Source: Acidiphilium sp. 37-60-79 (lineage in GTDB: Bacteria > Pseudomonadota > Alphaproteobacteria > Acetobacterales > Acetobacteraceae). Taken from it: 64,000 bases of DNA. The number at the start of each line of letters is the position of its first letter. The stretch's first letter is position 1. This document shows positions 18,433 through 25,907 of the stretch, piece after piece. The notes beneath the pieces are model-generated. The model was not told the DNA's origin. It saw only the letters and a program-made list of their open reading frames with translations, and did not search any database. The translations under genes and the position numbers were made by a program. Location: contig NCBV01000002.1 in the NCBI GenBank assembly GCA_002279355.1, positions 53,743 through 117,742 of the forward strand, in the 5' to 3' direction.

Positions 18433-20046
18433 ATGGCCGACGGAATGAATGTCAAACTCAAACGAGATGCAGGGATCATCGGCTTATTATTCGCAAGCCT
18501 AGGCGGGATTATCGGCTCAGGCTGGTTGCTCGGGCCGCTGACTGCCGCAAAGGTCGCGGGGCCAGCCGCCTTGATCGCCTGGGCAATCGGCGGCTTTGCG
18601 GTGTTATTACTCTCTTTCGTCTATGCTGAACTCGCCACCGCGTTTCCGCGTGCGGGTGCGGTGATTGCGTTCCCAAAACTCTCGCACGGCAATCTGATGG
18701 CGACCATGCTGAGCTTCGTGGTGTTTCTAGGCTACGCCTCGGTTGCCCCGGCAGAAGCATCGGCCGTGATCACCTACGCCAGCAACTACATTGCCGGTCT
18801 GGTCGATAAAGCCGGCGTGCTCACCACGGTAGGCTTTATCGCCTCGGCGGTGTTGCTGGCCATTTTTGCCGTGGTCAATATGCTGGCGATCAAGCTGGTT
18901 CTGCTGATCAACAGCACCCTCACCTGGTGGAAACTCGCCATCCCGGTCTTGACCATTATCGTCTTTTTGGTCGCGGGTTTTCACGTCAGCAACTTCACCT
19001 CGCATGGTTTCGCGCCATCGGGCGTGTCGGGCATTTTCTCTGCCGTCGCCACCTCAGGCATCGTATTTTCCTATCTCGGCTTCCGCCAAGCGGTGGAACT
19101 CGCGGGTGAATCCTCCAACCCCAAGCGCAATCTCCCGATTGCCATTGTCGGCTCGGTGCTCATCGGGTTGGTGATCTATGCTGGACTGCAAATCGTCTTC
19201 ATCGGTGCGGTCTCGCCCGCGGATCTGACCAAGGGTTGGGCGAATGTGAGTTTCGTTGGCCACTTTGGCCCGTTTGCTGGTCTTGCCTCGCTGCTCGGCG
19301 TCGGTTGGCTCGCGATTTTACTGTATATCGATGCCTTCATCTCGCCATCGGGCACAGGCATCATTTATTTCACCACCACCTCGCGCGTGCTCTACGCCAC
19401 CGGCAAGGAAGGGCTGATTGGTGGTAATTTCTTCGCCAAGCTCACCAGCGTCGGTGTGCCGGTCGTGGGCGTGGTGGTCACGTTCTTGGTTGGCCTATTG
19501 TTCCTCGCGCCATTTCCCTCCTGGCAGGGCATCGTGACCTTCATCTCCTCCGCGACGGTGCTCTCGTACGGCACCGGTCCGGTCGTGCTGTTGACGCTGC
19601 GCAAAACCATGCCGGAAGCGCAATTTCCGCGCCCATTCCTGCTCGCCGGTGCGCCAATTGTCGCAGGTGTTGCCTTCATCATCTCCAACTTCATTATTTT
19701 CTGGAGCGGCGCCCACACGGATAATTTCTTGTTCGGCCTTATCGCTGTGTTCGCCATCCTCTATATCGGCTACGAGTCGATTCTCGGCGTTGGCCTGCAA
19801 AATCTGCATTGGCGTGGTGCTTGGTGGTTAGCCCCGTATTTCTTCGGCATGTGGCTGCTCACCTATCTTGGCCCAAAAGGTCTGGTGCAAGGCACGGGTC
19901 TGCTCAACCAAGTCACCGATTCGGCCATTTTGGTTGTGTTCAGTCTGGTGATGCTGTTCGTCGCGATGAATTCCGGAATGGTCGATCCGGAAGAAGCCAA
20001 AGCCACCATTCTCGCCGGTGAACCCGAAATGTTCGGCGCCGAATAA
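18433..20046 (+). CDS. APC-family amino acid permease
   Basis: A 537-residue transporter of the amino acid-polyamine-organocation superfamily with about 12-14 hydrophobic helices. The first helix carries the typical SLGGIIGSGWLLGP (substrate-site glycines), followed by FVYAELATAFPRAGAV. The fold and length fit proton-coupled amino acid import (aspartate/glutamate or similar), but the substrate cannot be named. AAGGAG precedes the ATG. It is a single-gene unit ending near a GC-rich hairpin. Confidence 0.9.
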   Translation: MADGMNVKLKRDAGIIGLLFASLGGIIGSGWLLGPLTAAKVAGPAALIAWAIGGFAVLLLSFVYAELATAFPRAGAVIAFPKLSHGNLMATMLSFVVFLGYASVAPAEASAVITYASNYIAGLVDKAGVLTTVGFIASAVLLAIFAVVNMLAIKLVLLINSTLTWWKLAIPVLTIIVFLVAGFHVSNFTSHGFAPSGVSGIFSAVATSGIVFSYLGFRQAVELAGESSNPKRNLPIAIVGSVLIGLVIYAGLQIVFIGAVSPADLTKGWANVSFVGHFGPFAGLASLLGVGWLAILLYIDAFISPSGTGIIYFTTTSRVLYATGKEGLIGGNFFAKLTSVGVPVVGVVVTFLVGLLFLAPFPSWQGIVTFISSATVLSYGTGPVVLLTLRKTMPEAQFPRPFLLAGAPIVAGVAFIISNFIIFWSGAHTDNFLFGLIAVFAILYIGYESILGVGLQNLHWRGAWWLAPYFFGMWLLTYLGPKGLVQGTGLLNQVTDSAILVVFSLVMLFVAMNSGMVDPEEAKATILAGEPEMFGAE

Positions 20047-20056
20047 GCAATCCAAA

Positions 20057-20093
20057 CCGGGCGGCGGCAGCACCAAACGCTGCTTTCGCCCGG
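20057..20093 (+). terminator. GC-rich hairpin after the permease gene
   Basis: CCGGGCG (20057-20063) pairs with CGCCCGG (20087-20093), with an inner GCAGC/GCTGC stem. It starts about 10 bases after the stop codon but has no following T-run, so termination activity is uncertain. Confidence 0.5.
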
Positions 20094-20141
20094 CCCTGAT
20101 TTGATCTAGGCTCTGCTCGCCAAAACCAAATGGGAGCGAAA

Positions 20142-20447
20142 ATGTCTCAAAACCACGAAATCCGCGTTATCGCCCATGTGCAAGCCCAACCGGGCGCAGA
20201 GGCGACCATCCGCGATGCGCTCATCACCCTCGTCCGCGCCACCCGTGCCGAACCGGGTTGCGTATCCTACATGTTGCACGAAGACCCGACCAAAGCAGGC
20301 CAATTCTACGTCTATGAGGTCTATCGGGATCAGGCCGCGCTGGATCACCATATGCAATCCCCCCATCTCGCCGCCGCCTTCGCCGCCGTCGGCCACCTCG
20401 TCGCCGCAGCGCCGGTGATTACGCCGGTCAAAGAGGTCGCGATTTAA
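20142..20447 (+). CDS. Putative quinol monooxygenase (ABM domain)
   Basis: A 101-residue protein made of one antibiotic-biosynthesis-monooxygenase (ABM) ferredoxin-like domain. It shows IRVIAHVQAQPGAEATIRDAL, EPGCVSYMLHED and FYVYEVYRDQAALDHHMQSPH, all typical of the YgiN-like group. These small dimers oxidise quinols or related aromatics without a metal or flavin, or have unknown substrates. The ATG at 20142 has GGGAGCG just upstream and is preferred to the ATG at 20130. It faces the DUF971 gene with 24 bases between stops. Confidence 0.85.
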   Translation: MSQNHEIRVIAHVQAQPGAEATIRDALITLVRATRAEPGCVSYMLHEDPTKAGQFYVYEVYRDQAALDHHMQSPHLAAAFAAVGHLVAAAPVITPVKEVAI

Positions 20448-20471
20448 CCCTCATCCGCCGCCCGGAAACCA

Positions 20472-20828
20472 TCACCGGGTGGCGCCTGCGGCCTCCAAGG
20501 CCCGCAAATAAGCCGCCCACCGATAATCCATCTCGCGCCCCAACCGGTGCAAATAATCCCACGAATAAATCCCGGTCGAGTGACCGTCATCAAAACTGAT
20601 CCGAATCGCGTAATGCCCATTCGGCTCAATCTGCGAAATGCCAACCTGCTGCTTGCCGCTCACCAATTGTCGCTGCTCGGGGCTATGCCCCTGCACCTCG
20701 GCACTCGGGCTTTCCACCCGCAAATACTCAGCCGGCAGCGCAAACACTGCCCCATCGGCGAAGCTGACCTCCAGCACCCGCTCCGCCCGTTTAAGCCGAA
20801 TTTCGGTGGGTTCTGGCGCGCTGCTCAT
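20472..20828 (-). CDS. DUF971 protein (gamma-butyrobetaine hydroxylase-like N-terminal domain)
   Basis: A 118-residue protein covering one DUF971/GBBH-like N-terminal domain (about residues 6-105). Diagnostic stretches are [37 protein letters not shown] and [15 protein letters not shown]. The domain occurs alone in many proteobacteria, sometimes linked to iron-sulfur proteins; its biochemical role is not settled. Its start overlaps the trm112-like gene by 4 bases, so it is the second gene of a two-gene operon. Confidence 0.88.
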   Translation of the reverse strand: MSSAPEPTEIRLKRAERVLEVSFADGAVFALPAEYLRVESPSAEVQGHSPEQRQLVSGKQQVGISQIEPNGHYAIRISFDDGHSTGIYSWDYLHRLGREMDYRWAAYLRALEAAGATR

Positions 20829-21010
20829 GGGTCGAGCTTACGCGCCTCATCGACCAGCATGATCGGAATCCCATCGCGCACCGGAAACGCCAGTCCTGCC
20901 CGCTCGCTGATCAATTCCCCCGCCGCACGATCATAGACCAAAGGCCCTTTGGTCAGCGGGCAAACCAGCAATTCCAATAATTTCGGATCTATCGGCGCAG
21001 TCTCAGTCAT
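20825..21010 (-). CDS. Trm112-family small protein
   Basis: A 61-residue protein of the Trm112/YcaR family: [17 protein letters not shown], then [15 protein letters not shown], the usual two halves. In bacteria these are small partners of uncertain function; in eukaryotes and archaea Trm112 activates methyltransferases. Of the zinc cysteines in some homologues only one is seen (VCPLTKG). The ATG at 21010 has GGGAA upstream; a TTG at 21025 would add five residues. It lies just after tRNA-Arg on the same strand. Confidence 0.87.
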   Translation of the reverse strand: MTETAPIDPKLLELLVCPLTKGPLVYDRAAGELISERAGLAFPVRDGIPIMLVDEARKLDP

Positions 21011-21033
21011 GCGCGTTCCCAACAACAGAAAGA

Positions 21034-21110
21034 TGGCGCACCCGAAGAGACTCGAACTCCTAACCCCCAGATTCGTAGTCTGGTGCTCTATCCAATTGAG
21101 CTACGGGTGC
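21034..21110 (-). tRNA. tRNA-Arg (anticodon ACG)
   Basis: A full 77-base cloverleaf on the minus strand. The acceptor pair is GCACCCG/CGGGTGC, the D-arm is TAGCTCAATTGGATAGAGC, and the anticodon stem CCAGA/TCTGG frames the loop CTACGAA with anticodon ACG. The T-arm GGAGTTCGAGTCTCT has two weak pairs but a normal TTCGAGT loop. CCA is encoded at 21034-21036. The ACG anticodon is normally edited to ICG and reads CGN codons. Confidence 0.96.
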
Positions 21111-21403
21111 GCGATGTCGGATCGACTAGCCGATACCGCCGCACACGGCAAGACCCACCGACCCCCATCCCCCCGCCGTGGACGACAGAGCAGGGATGAG
21201 TTTTGGTGAGTCACAGCCAAAAAGTCGCGATTTTGCGGATGTGCCCACGCGAACCGGTCCAACCGCGCCATTGCAAGCGATCCAAGTCTACGACAGTTGC
21301 ATCGCGATTCGCGAGCCATGCATAAATAGCGCTGGTTAAAAATGCGCCGAAACGCCTAATCTCGAACTGAAAAAGTCTTTCCATATAGCCAATGGAGACT
21401 AAA

Positions 21404-21871
21404 ATGTCGTTCAAGCATCTCAGCGCCAGCCTTGCTGTTTTGGCGGCAATGGCCGTCATGACGAAATCCGCTTTGGCCCTGGCCCCAAGCCCCACGGTGA
21501 TTGCTGCGCCGGGTCTGCCCGCTACTTGCGCCACGACGACATACCAACACCAGGGCACCGTCGCGTTCCCGGCCTTCTGCCAGAGCGTCGAGCGCGCCTT
21601 GCTGCGCAACGGCCCGTTCAAAGCGGCCTTGCAGCATGCTCGACGGGTCGATGCGGTAATTTCTTTCGCCGCCCTGCCCAATGGTCACATCGTCGCCACG
21701 CTACTGGATCGCTCATCCGGGAATGTCCTGATTGATCGTTCCCTGCTTTCCTCACTTAACGCCGTTCATGCCCCGGCGAACGGCAGCGGCACCCAGATTT
21801 TTGCCATGCCAGTCTCGCTCCGGGCGGTCGATAACTCGCCGACGGTGGCCTACCACCTAATCGTGAAATAA
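21404..21871 (+). CDS. Exported small protein with TonB C-terminal-like domain
   Basis: A 155-residue protein. The N-terminus is a clear Sec signal peptide (MSFKHLSASLAVLAAMAV... with a cut near ALA-LAP). The rest contains DAVISFAALPNGHIVATLLDRSSGNVLIDRSLLSSLNAV and a final FAMPVSLRAV; this pattern of strand, SSG, LD, then a helix resembles the C-terminal domain of TonB-type energy transducers. There is no membrane anchor or Pro-rich spacer, so it would be free in the periplasm. Two cysteines (ATCATT, PAFCQS) could form a disulfide. The ATG at 21404 has GGAG 7 bases upstream. The family assignment is an inference. Confidence 0.65.
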   Translation: MSFKHLSASLAVLAAMAVMTKSALALAPSPTVIAAPGLPATCATTTYQHQGTVAFPAFCQSVERALLRNGPFKAALQHARRVDAVISFAALPNGHIVATLLDRSSGNVLIDRSLLSSLNAVHAPANGSGTQIFAMPVSLRAVDNSPTVAYHLIVK

Positions 21872-21876
21872 CCGGA

Positions 21877-22824
21877 TCAGCGTAGGAGATAAACCGCGAA
21901 TAACCCATCCGCATCAGTCCAGACCTGATCCGTGTGCCAGCCCGCGCGGCTGGCCAGCACCTGGAACCGTGGCACCGCGTATTTATGGCTATTCTCAGTA
22001 TGAATCGTCTCCCCAGCGGCAAAATGGATCGCTTGCCCCGCCACCATCACGACCTGCGCGACTTCGCTCCGCAAATGCATCTCGATCCGATGCTGTGCTG
22101 CATTCCAAATCACCTGATGGGCAAAACGCTCGAGCACAAAATCAGCGCCCGCCTCACGATTCAGCCGTGCCAGCATATTCAGATTGAACCGCGCAGTCAC
22201 ACAAGCCGCATCATCATAGGCCGGGATCAACCGCGCCGGTGATTTTTCCAAATCAACCCCAATCACCAGCGCGCCCGCCGCACCCAAATCCGCCCGCGCC
22301 CGGCGCAAAAACGCAAGCGCCGCCTCCGGGTCCAAATTACCAATGGTCGAGCCTGGGAAAAACCCAACACGCCGATCCCCAATCCCGCTTGGCATCACCA
22401 AAGGCTGCATGAAATCCGCAACCAACGGCTGGACCGGCAAAGTCGGATGGCTGTGGGCCATGCGCGCCTGCAAATCCGCCAACGCACCATCGGCAATATC
22501 GATCGGCATATAAAGCCGTGGCGCCAGCGCCCCGATCAAAATCGCGCCCTTCGCCTCATCGCTGGCACCATACTCAACGAGGGCCGCCTGCGCTGGCAGC
22601 AAAGTCGCTAAATCCGGCGCAATCGTCCGCAAAATCGCAGTTTCAGCCCGGGTGAGATAATATTCCGGCAATTCAGTGATCGCGCCGAACAGGGCGCAAC
22701 CCTCCGCATCGTAAAACAGCTTCGGTGGCAAGGTCTTCGGCGTGGCGGTTAGGCCCGCCAGCACCTCGCCGATCAACCCCATATCCGAGACGCTAACCTC
22801 ATGCGCGCGCTGTGCCCGATCCAT
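21877..22824 (-). CDS. egtD: L-histidine N-alpha-methyltransferase EgtD
   Basis: A 315-residue SAM-dependent enzyme that trimethylates histidine to hercynine, the first step of ergothioneine synthesis. Typical stretches are LPPKLFYDAEGCALFGAITELPEYYLTRAE at the N-terminus, LVEYGASDEAKGAIL (SAM-binding), RRVGFFPGSTIGNLDPEAA and GVDLEKSPARLIPAYDD. The ATG at 22824 is two bases after the egtB stop and is preferred to the TTG at 22866 inside egtB. egtB lies directly upstream, forming an egtBD operon without egtA, egtC or egtE in the window. Confidence 0.93.
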   Translation of the reverse strand: MDRAQRAHEVSVSDMGLIGEVLAGLTATPKTLPPKLFYDAEGCALFGAITELPEYYLTRAETAILRTIAPDLATLLPAQAALVEYGASDEAKGAILIGALAPRLYMPIDIADGALADLQARMAHSHPTLPVQPLVADFMQPLVMPSGIGDRRVGFFPGSTIGNLDPEAALAFLRRARADLGAAGALVIGVDLEKSPARLIPAYDDAACVTARFNLNMLARLNREAGADFVLERFAHQVIWNAAQHRIEMHLRSEVAQVVMVAGQAIHFAAGETIHTENSHKYAVPRFQVLASRAGWHTDQVWTDADGLFAVYLLR

Positions 22825-22826
22825 GC

Positions 22827-24029
22827 TCAGCAATCCCGCGCCAGCCGCAATCCGGAGAATTGCCAACGTTTATCGGGATGAAAAAAATTACGATAGCTCG
22901 CCCGCCCATGCCCCGCAGGCGTCGCCGCCGATGATCCGCGCAGCACCATCTGATTGATCATAAATTTACCATTATATTCGCCGATTGCCCCGGCTACCGG
23001 CCGAAATCCTGGATAAGGCCGATACGCGCTCTCGGTCCACTGCCAAACCGACCCGGTCATTTCCGCCAAGCGCGGATGGCCGTAAGCCGCCTCCCACTCT
23101 GGCTCGGTGGGCAGCCGTGCCCCGGCCCAGCGCGCCAACGCATCCGCCTCATACCAGGATATATGCGCAACCGGCGCCGACGGGTCGAGCGGCGCTGACC
23201 CGCCCGGCCCAAAGCCCAACCATTGGTCACCCGATTGCCGCCAATAAAGCGGCGCCGACCAGCCTTGCGCCTGCACCTGCGCCCAGCCATCGGCCATCCA
23301 CAAGCTCGGCGTCCGATAACCGCCATCTGCGATGAAATCGAGCATCGTTGCGCACGTCACCAGCTGGTTCGCCAGCGCATAGGGCGCGAGCCAAACCTGA
23401 TGCCGGGGCGCTTCATTATCGAAATGAAATTCCTCGCCCCGATAGCCAATCTCGACCAGCCCGCCCGCAAACGCCACCCAAGCAACCTCACCATCCCCCG
23501 CATGCACCGGCATGCGCCAACCCGGAATTGCCACCGGCAGCAGCGGATTTTGCGCAAAAGCGTGGGTAATATCGGTAATCAGCAATTCCTGATGCTGCTG
23601 CTCATGGTTAAGTCCTAACACCACCAAATCGGCAATCTCAACCCGCCCTTCGGCCAACAAATCCTGCATCGCAGCGTTCACATAAGCCCGATAATCGCCC
23701 ACCTGCGCGGCGCTTGGCCTCGTGATCATGCCGCGCGCCACCCGCGCATGGCGCGGCCCGACGGCCTCGTAATAGGAGTTGAACAAAAATCCGAAATCCG
23801 CATCGAAGACGTCATAATCGGGCAGCGTCGCGCGCAGCACGAACTGCTCGAAAAACCACGTCGTATGCGCCAGATGCCACTTCACCGGGCTCGCATCCGG
23901 CATTGATTGCAGCGCCTGATCCTCGGCACTGAGCGAGGCCGCCAGCGCCTCGCTATGGTTACGCACATCCGCAAATAGGCGCCGCAGGTCCGCCACCATC
24001 GCTTTGCCGCCGGTCACCATCGCATCCAT
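22827..24029 (-). CDS. egtB: Ergothioneine biosynthesis protein EgtB
   Basis: A 400-residue non-haem iron sulfoxide synthase that joins hercynine to a thiol donor. The N-terminal DinB-like helical domain (about 10-160) carries the iron-ligand histidines in KWHLAHTTWFFE and GLNHEQQHQELL. The C-terminal formylglycine-generating-enzyme fold (about 175-400) shows ISWYEADALARWAGARLPTEPEWE, TGSVWQWTESAY and ASYRNFFHPDKRWQFSGLRLA. The ATG at 24029 is favoured; AAGGGAACG lies upstream. First gene of the egtBD operon. Confidence 0.93.
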   Translation of the reverse strand: MDAMVTGGKAMVADLRRLFADVRNHSEALAASLSAEDQALQSMPDASPVKWHLAHTTWFFEQFVLRATLPDYDVFDADFGFLFNSYYEAVGPRHARVARGMITRPSAAQVGDYRAYVNAAMQDLLAEGRVEIADLVVLGLNHEQQHQELLITDITHAFAQNPLLPVAIPGWRMPVHAGDGEVAWVAFAGGLVEIGYRGEEFHFDNEAPRHQVWLAPYALANQLVTCATMLDFIADGGYRTPSLWMADGWAQVQAQGWSAPLYWRQSGDQWLGFGPGGSAPLDPSAPVAHISWYEADALARWAGARLPTEPEWEAAYGHPRLAEMTGSVWQWTESAYRPYPGFRPVAGAIGEYNGKFMINQMVLRGSSAATPAGHGRASYRNFFHPDKRWQFSGLRLARDC

Positions 24030-24108
24030 CAATCGCGTTCCCTTTGCTGCACTCCTTTATAATAGGCCGCAGACCGACAATGTCAGGCCCTTGTCACCAA
24101 TTTATGCC

Positions 24109-24591
24109 TTACGGCTTAATGTAGGCAAAGCCATGTTGCTCGAGTTGCACAATGCGGATCACCCCGGCGGGCACAATCACCGGTTGCGGCAACAGCACGG
24201 GCATATGGCCTAACTTCCGCGCCATCGCTTCCATCGTATTATGGCAAGCGTCGAACTCCACACCCTCGGCGGCCATCGATTCAATCCGCTTGGCATCCGG
24301 ACTGTTCGCCAGCAGCATTTTCAAACCCGGCCCAAAGCCAACCACGACAATCTGAATTTTATCGGTGCCCATGTAATCGAGCATATTCTGCACATTGTTT
24401 AGCACAAGGGTCCAGCGTTGCGGATTATCCTGATCGACCTGGATGACCACATGCGCCTTCGCGAACGGATGCGGCTGCAAATAGCTTGGCTGATCAAACT
24501 TAAAACTTTTCAACATCGAGGGATTAGCATGCGCCACCCCACCCAATGCGAATGCGAGGCACACCAGTCCCAGACGGTACAGCTTTTTCAT
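24109..24591 (-). CDS. Exported DsrE-family protein
   Basis: A 160-residue protein with a Sec signal peptide (MKKLYRLGLVCLAFALGGVAHA-N) and one DsrE/DsrF-like domain (about 40-155). Features of the family are HVVIQVDQDNPQRW, LNNVQNML, IQIVVVGFGPGL and the segment GVEFDACHNTM with a conserved cysteine. DsrE-like domains carry out sulfur-relay chemistry in the cytoplasm, but many exported single-domain members have no known function. It lies 79 bases upstream of egtB on the same strand, which may be chance or a sulfur link. Confidence 0.82.
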   Translation of the reverse strand: MKKLYRLGLVCLAFALGGVAHANPSMLKSFKFDQPSYLQPHPFAKAHVVIQVDQDNPQRWTLVLNNVQNMLDYMGTDKIQIVVVGFGPGLKMLLANSPDAKRIESMAAEGVEFDACHNTMEAMARKLGHMPVLLPQPVIVPAGVIRIVQLEQHGFAYIKP

Positions 24592-24707
24592 TTTCTGCTC
24601 CCTATTTATACCTGAAATCAGAATATACCGAGATTGCTAGGCCTTTGCAAAGCAGGTCGGCGCCCGCGCCAATGGCGATATGATGAAATTCACGCTACGC
24701 GGTCTCG

Positions 24708-25907
24708 ATGAGGGACACGCCAGACTTACCCGACGCACCAGGCGAAGCAGGCCGCACCGCCCTGCTCCTCGCCGGTATTTTACTGATTGCGATCAATTTA
24801 CGCCCCGCCATCGCCTCAGTCTCGCCTGTGCTCGGCACCGTGCGCACCGCCCTCGGCCTCAGCGCCTATGGGGAAACCGCTCTCGCGACCATTCCCGTGC
24901 TCTGCTTCGCCGCTCTCGCGCCCCTCGCTTTGCCGCTGCAACGCCGCCTCGGCGTCGAACGCACCACCCAATTTTTGCTCATCGCCCTGGTCGCGGGCTT
25001 GGCGCTCCGCCTCCTCGGCAATCCCCCCGCTCTATATCTCGGCACCGCTCTCGCCACCGCCGCGCTCGCGATTGGGAATGTGTTGCTCCCTGCCATCGTC
25101 AAGCGCGATTTTTCCCACCGCGTCGGGCTGGTCACCGGTCTTTACGTCACGGCGTTGAACGCCGCCGCCGCTCTCGCATCAGCCATCGCCGTGCCGCTGG
25201 CAAATGAAGCAGGCTGGCGCGGCGCACTCGGCTTTTGGCTCATCCCCGCCATCGCCGCCGCCCTGATCTGGCTGCCGCAACTGCGCCATGGCGCCCATCG
25301 CCTGCCGCTCGCGCATCGCACCGGCGCATTCCGCAGCCTGAGCCGCCAAAAACTCGCCTGGCAAATCGCCCTATTCATGGGCATGCAATCGCTTGGCTTT
25401 TACTCCATCCTGTCTTGGCTGCCGAGCATTCTGCGCGCTCATGGCGTCAGCCCGGTATTGGCGGGGCTCATGCTGTCCTCGACCATGCTGATCGCGATTC
25501 CGGTCTCGCTGCTCACCCCCGCGATCGCGGCGCGCCGCCCCGATCAGCGCGGCTTGCTGCTCGGCGTGCTCGCTCTCTGCGCCATCGGATACGGCATGAT
25601 CCTGTTCGCCCCGCGCCTACTCGGCTGGCCCGCCATGCTCTGTATCGGCGCAGGCCAGGGTGCGGCGTTCCCGCTCGCCCTCACCTTGATCGTGCTGCGC
25701 AGCAAAGATGGCACCACCGCCATGGGCGTTTCAGCCTTCGCCCAGGCCGTGGGCTACGCCATCTCAATCGCCGGCCCGCTCGGCATGGGTGCGATTCACG
25801 CAGCCACCGGCCATTGGCAGCCCGCCATCCTGTTCCTGATGGCCACGTTGGTCCTTGCCACCTGGGGCGGCCTCGGCGCCGCGACCAATCGCACCCTCAG
25901 CCTTTAA
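24708..25907 (+). CDS. MFS transporter, CynX/NimT-like
   Basis: A 399-residue major-facilitator protein with about 12 membrane helices. The first helix includes ILLIAINLRPAIASVSPVLG, a signature of the CynX/NimT (cyanate, 2-nitroimidazole) group, and the gap between helices 2 and 3 carries PLQRRLGVER. Helices 7-12 include MGMQSLGFYSILSWLPSIL. Substrate unknown. It stops 4 bases inside the end of the convergent carboxylase gene, with no space for a terminator. Confidence 0.87.
   Translation: MRDTPDLPDAPGEAGRTALLLAGILLIAINLRPAIASVSPVLGTVRTALGLSAYGETALATIPVLCFAALAPLALPLQRRLGVERTTQFLLIALVAGLALRLLGNPPALYLGTALATAALAIGNVLLPAIVKRDFSHRVGLVTGLYVTALNAAAALASAIAVPLANEAGWRGALGFWLIPAIAAALIWLPQLRHGAHRLPLAHRTGAFRSLSRQKLAWQIALFMGMQSLGFYSILSWLPSILRAHGVSPVLAGLMLSSTMLIAIPVSLLTPAIAARRPDQRGLLLGVLALCAIGYGMILFAPRLLGWPAMLCIGAGQGAAFPLALTLIVLRSKDGTTAMGVSAFAQAVGYAISIAGPLGMGAIHAATGHWQPAILFLMATLVLATWGGLGAATNRTLSL

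Noticed and set aside
21211..21681. A 156-codon minus-strand frame overlapping the exported TonB-C-like gene
   Set aside because: The + strand frame has a signal peptide and well-placed GGAG; the minus-strand translation is rich in Arg/Ala without domain features.
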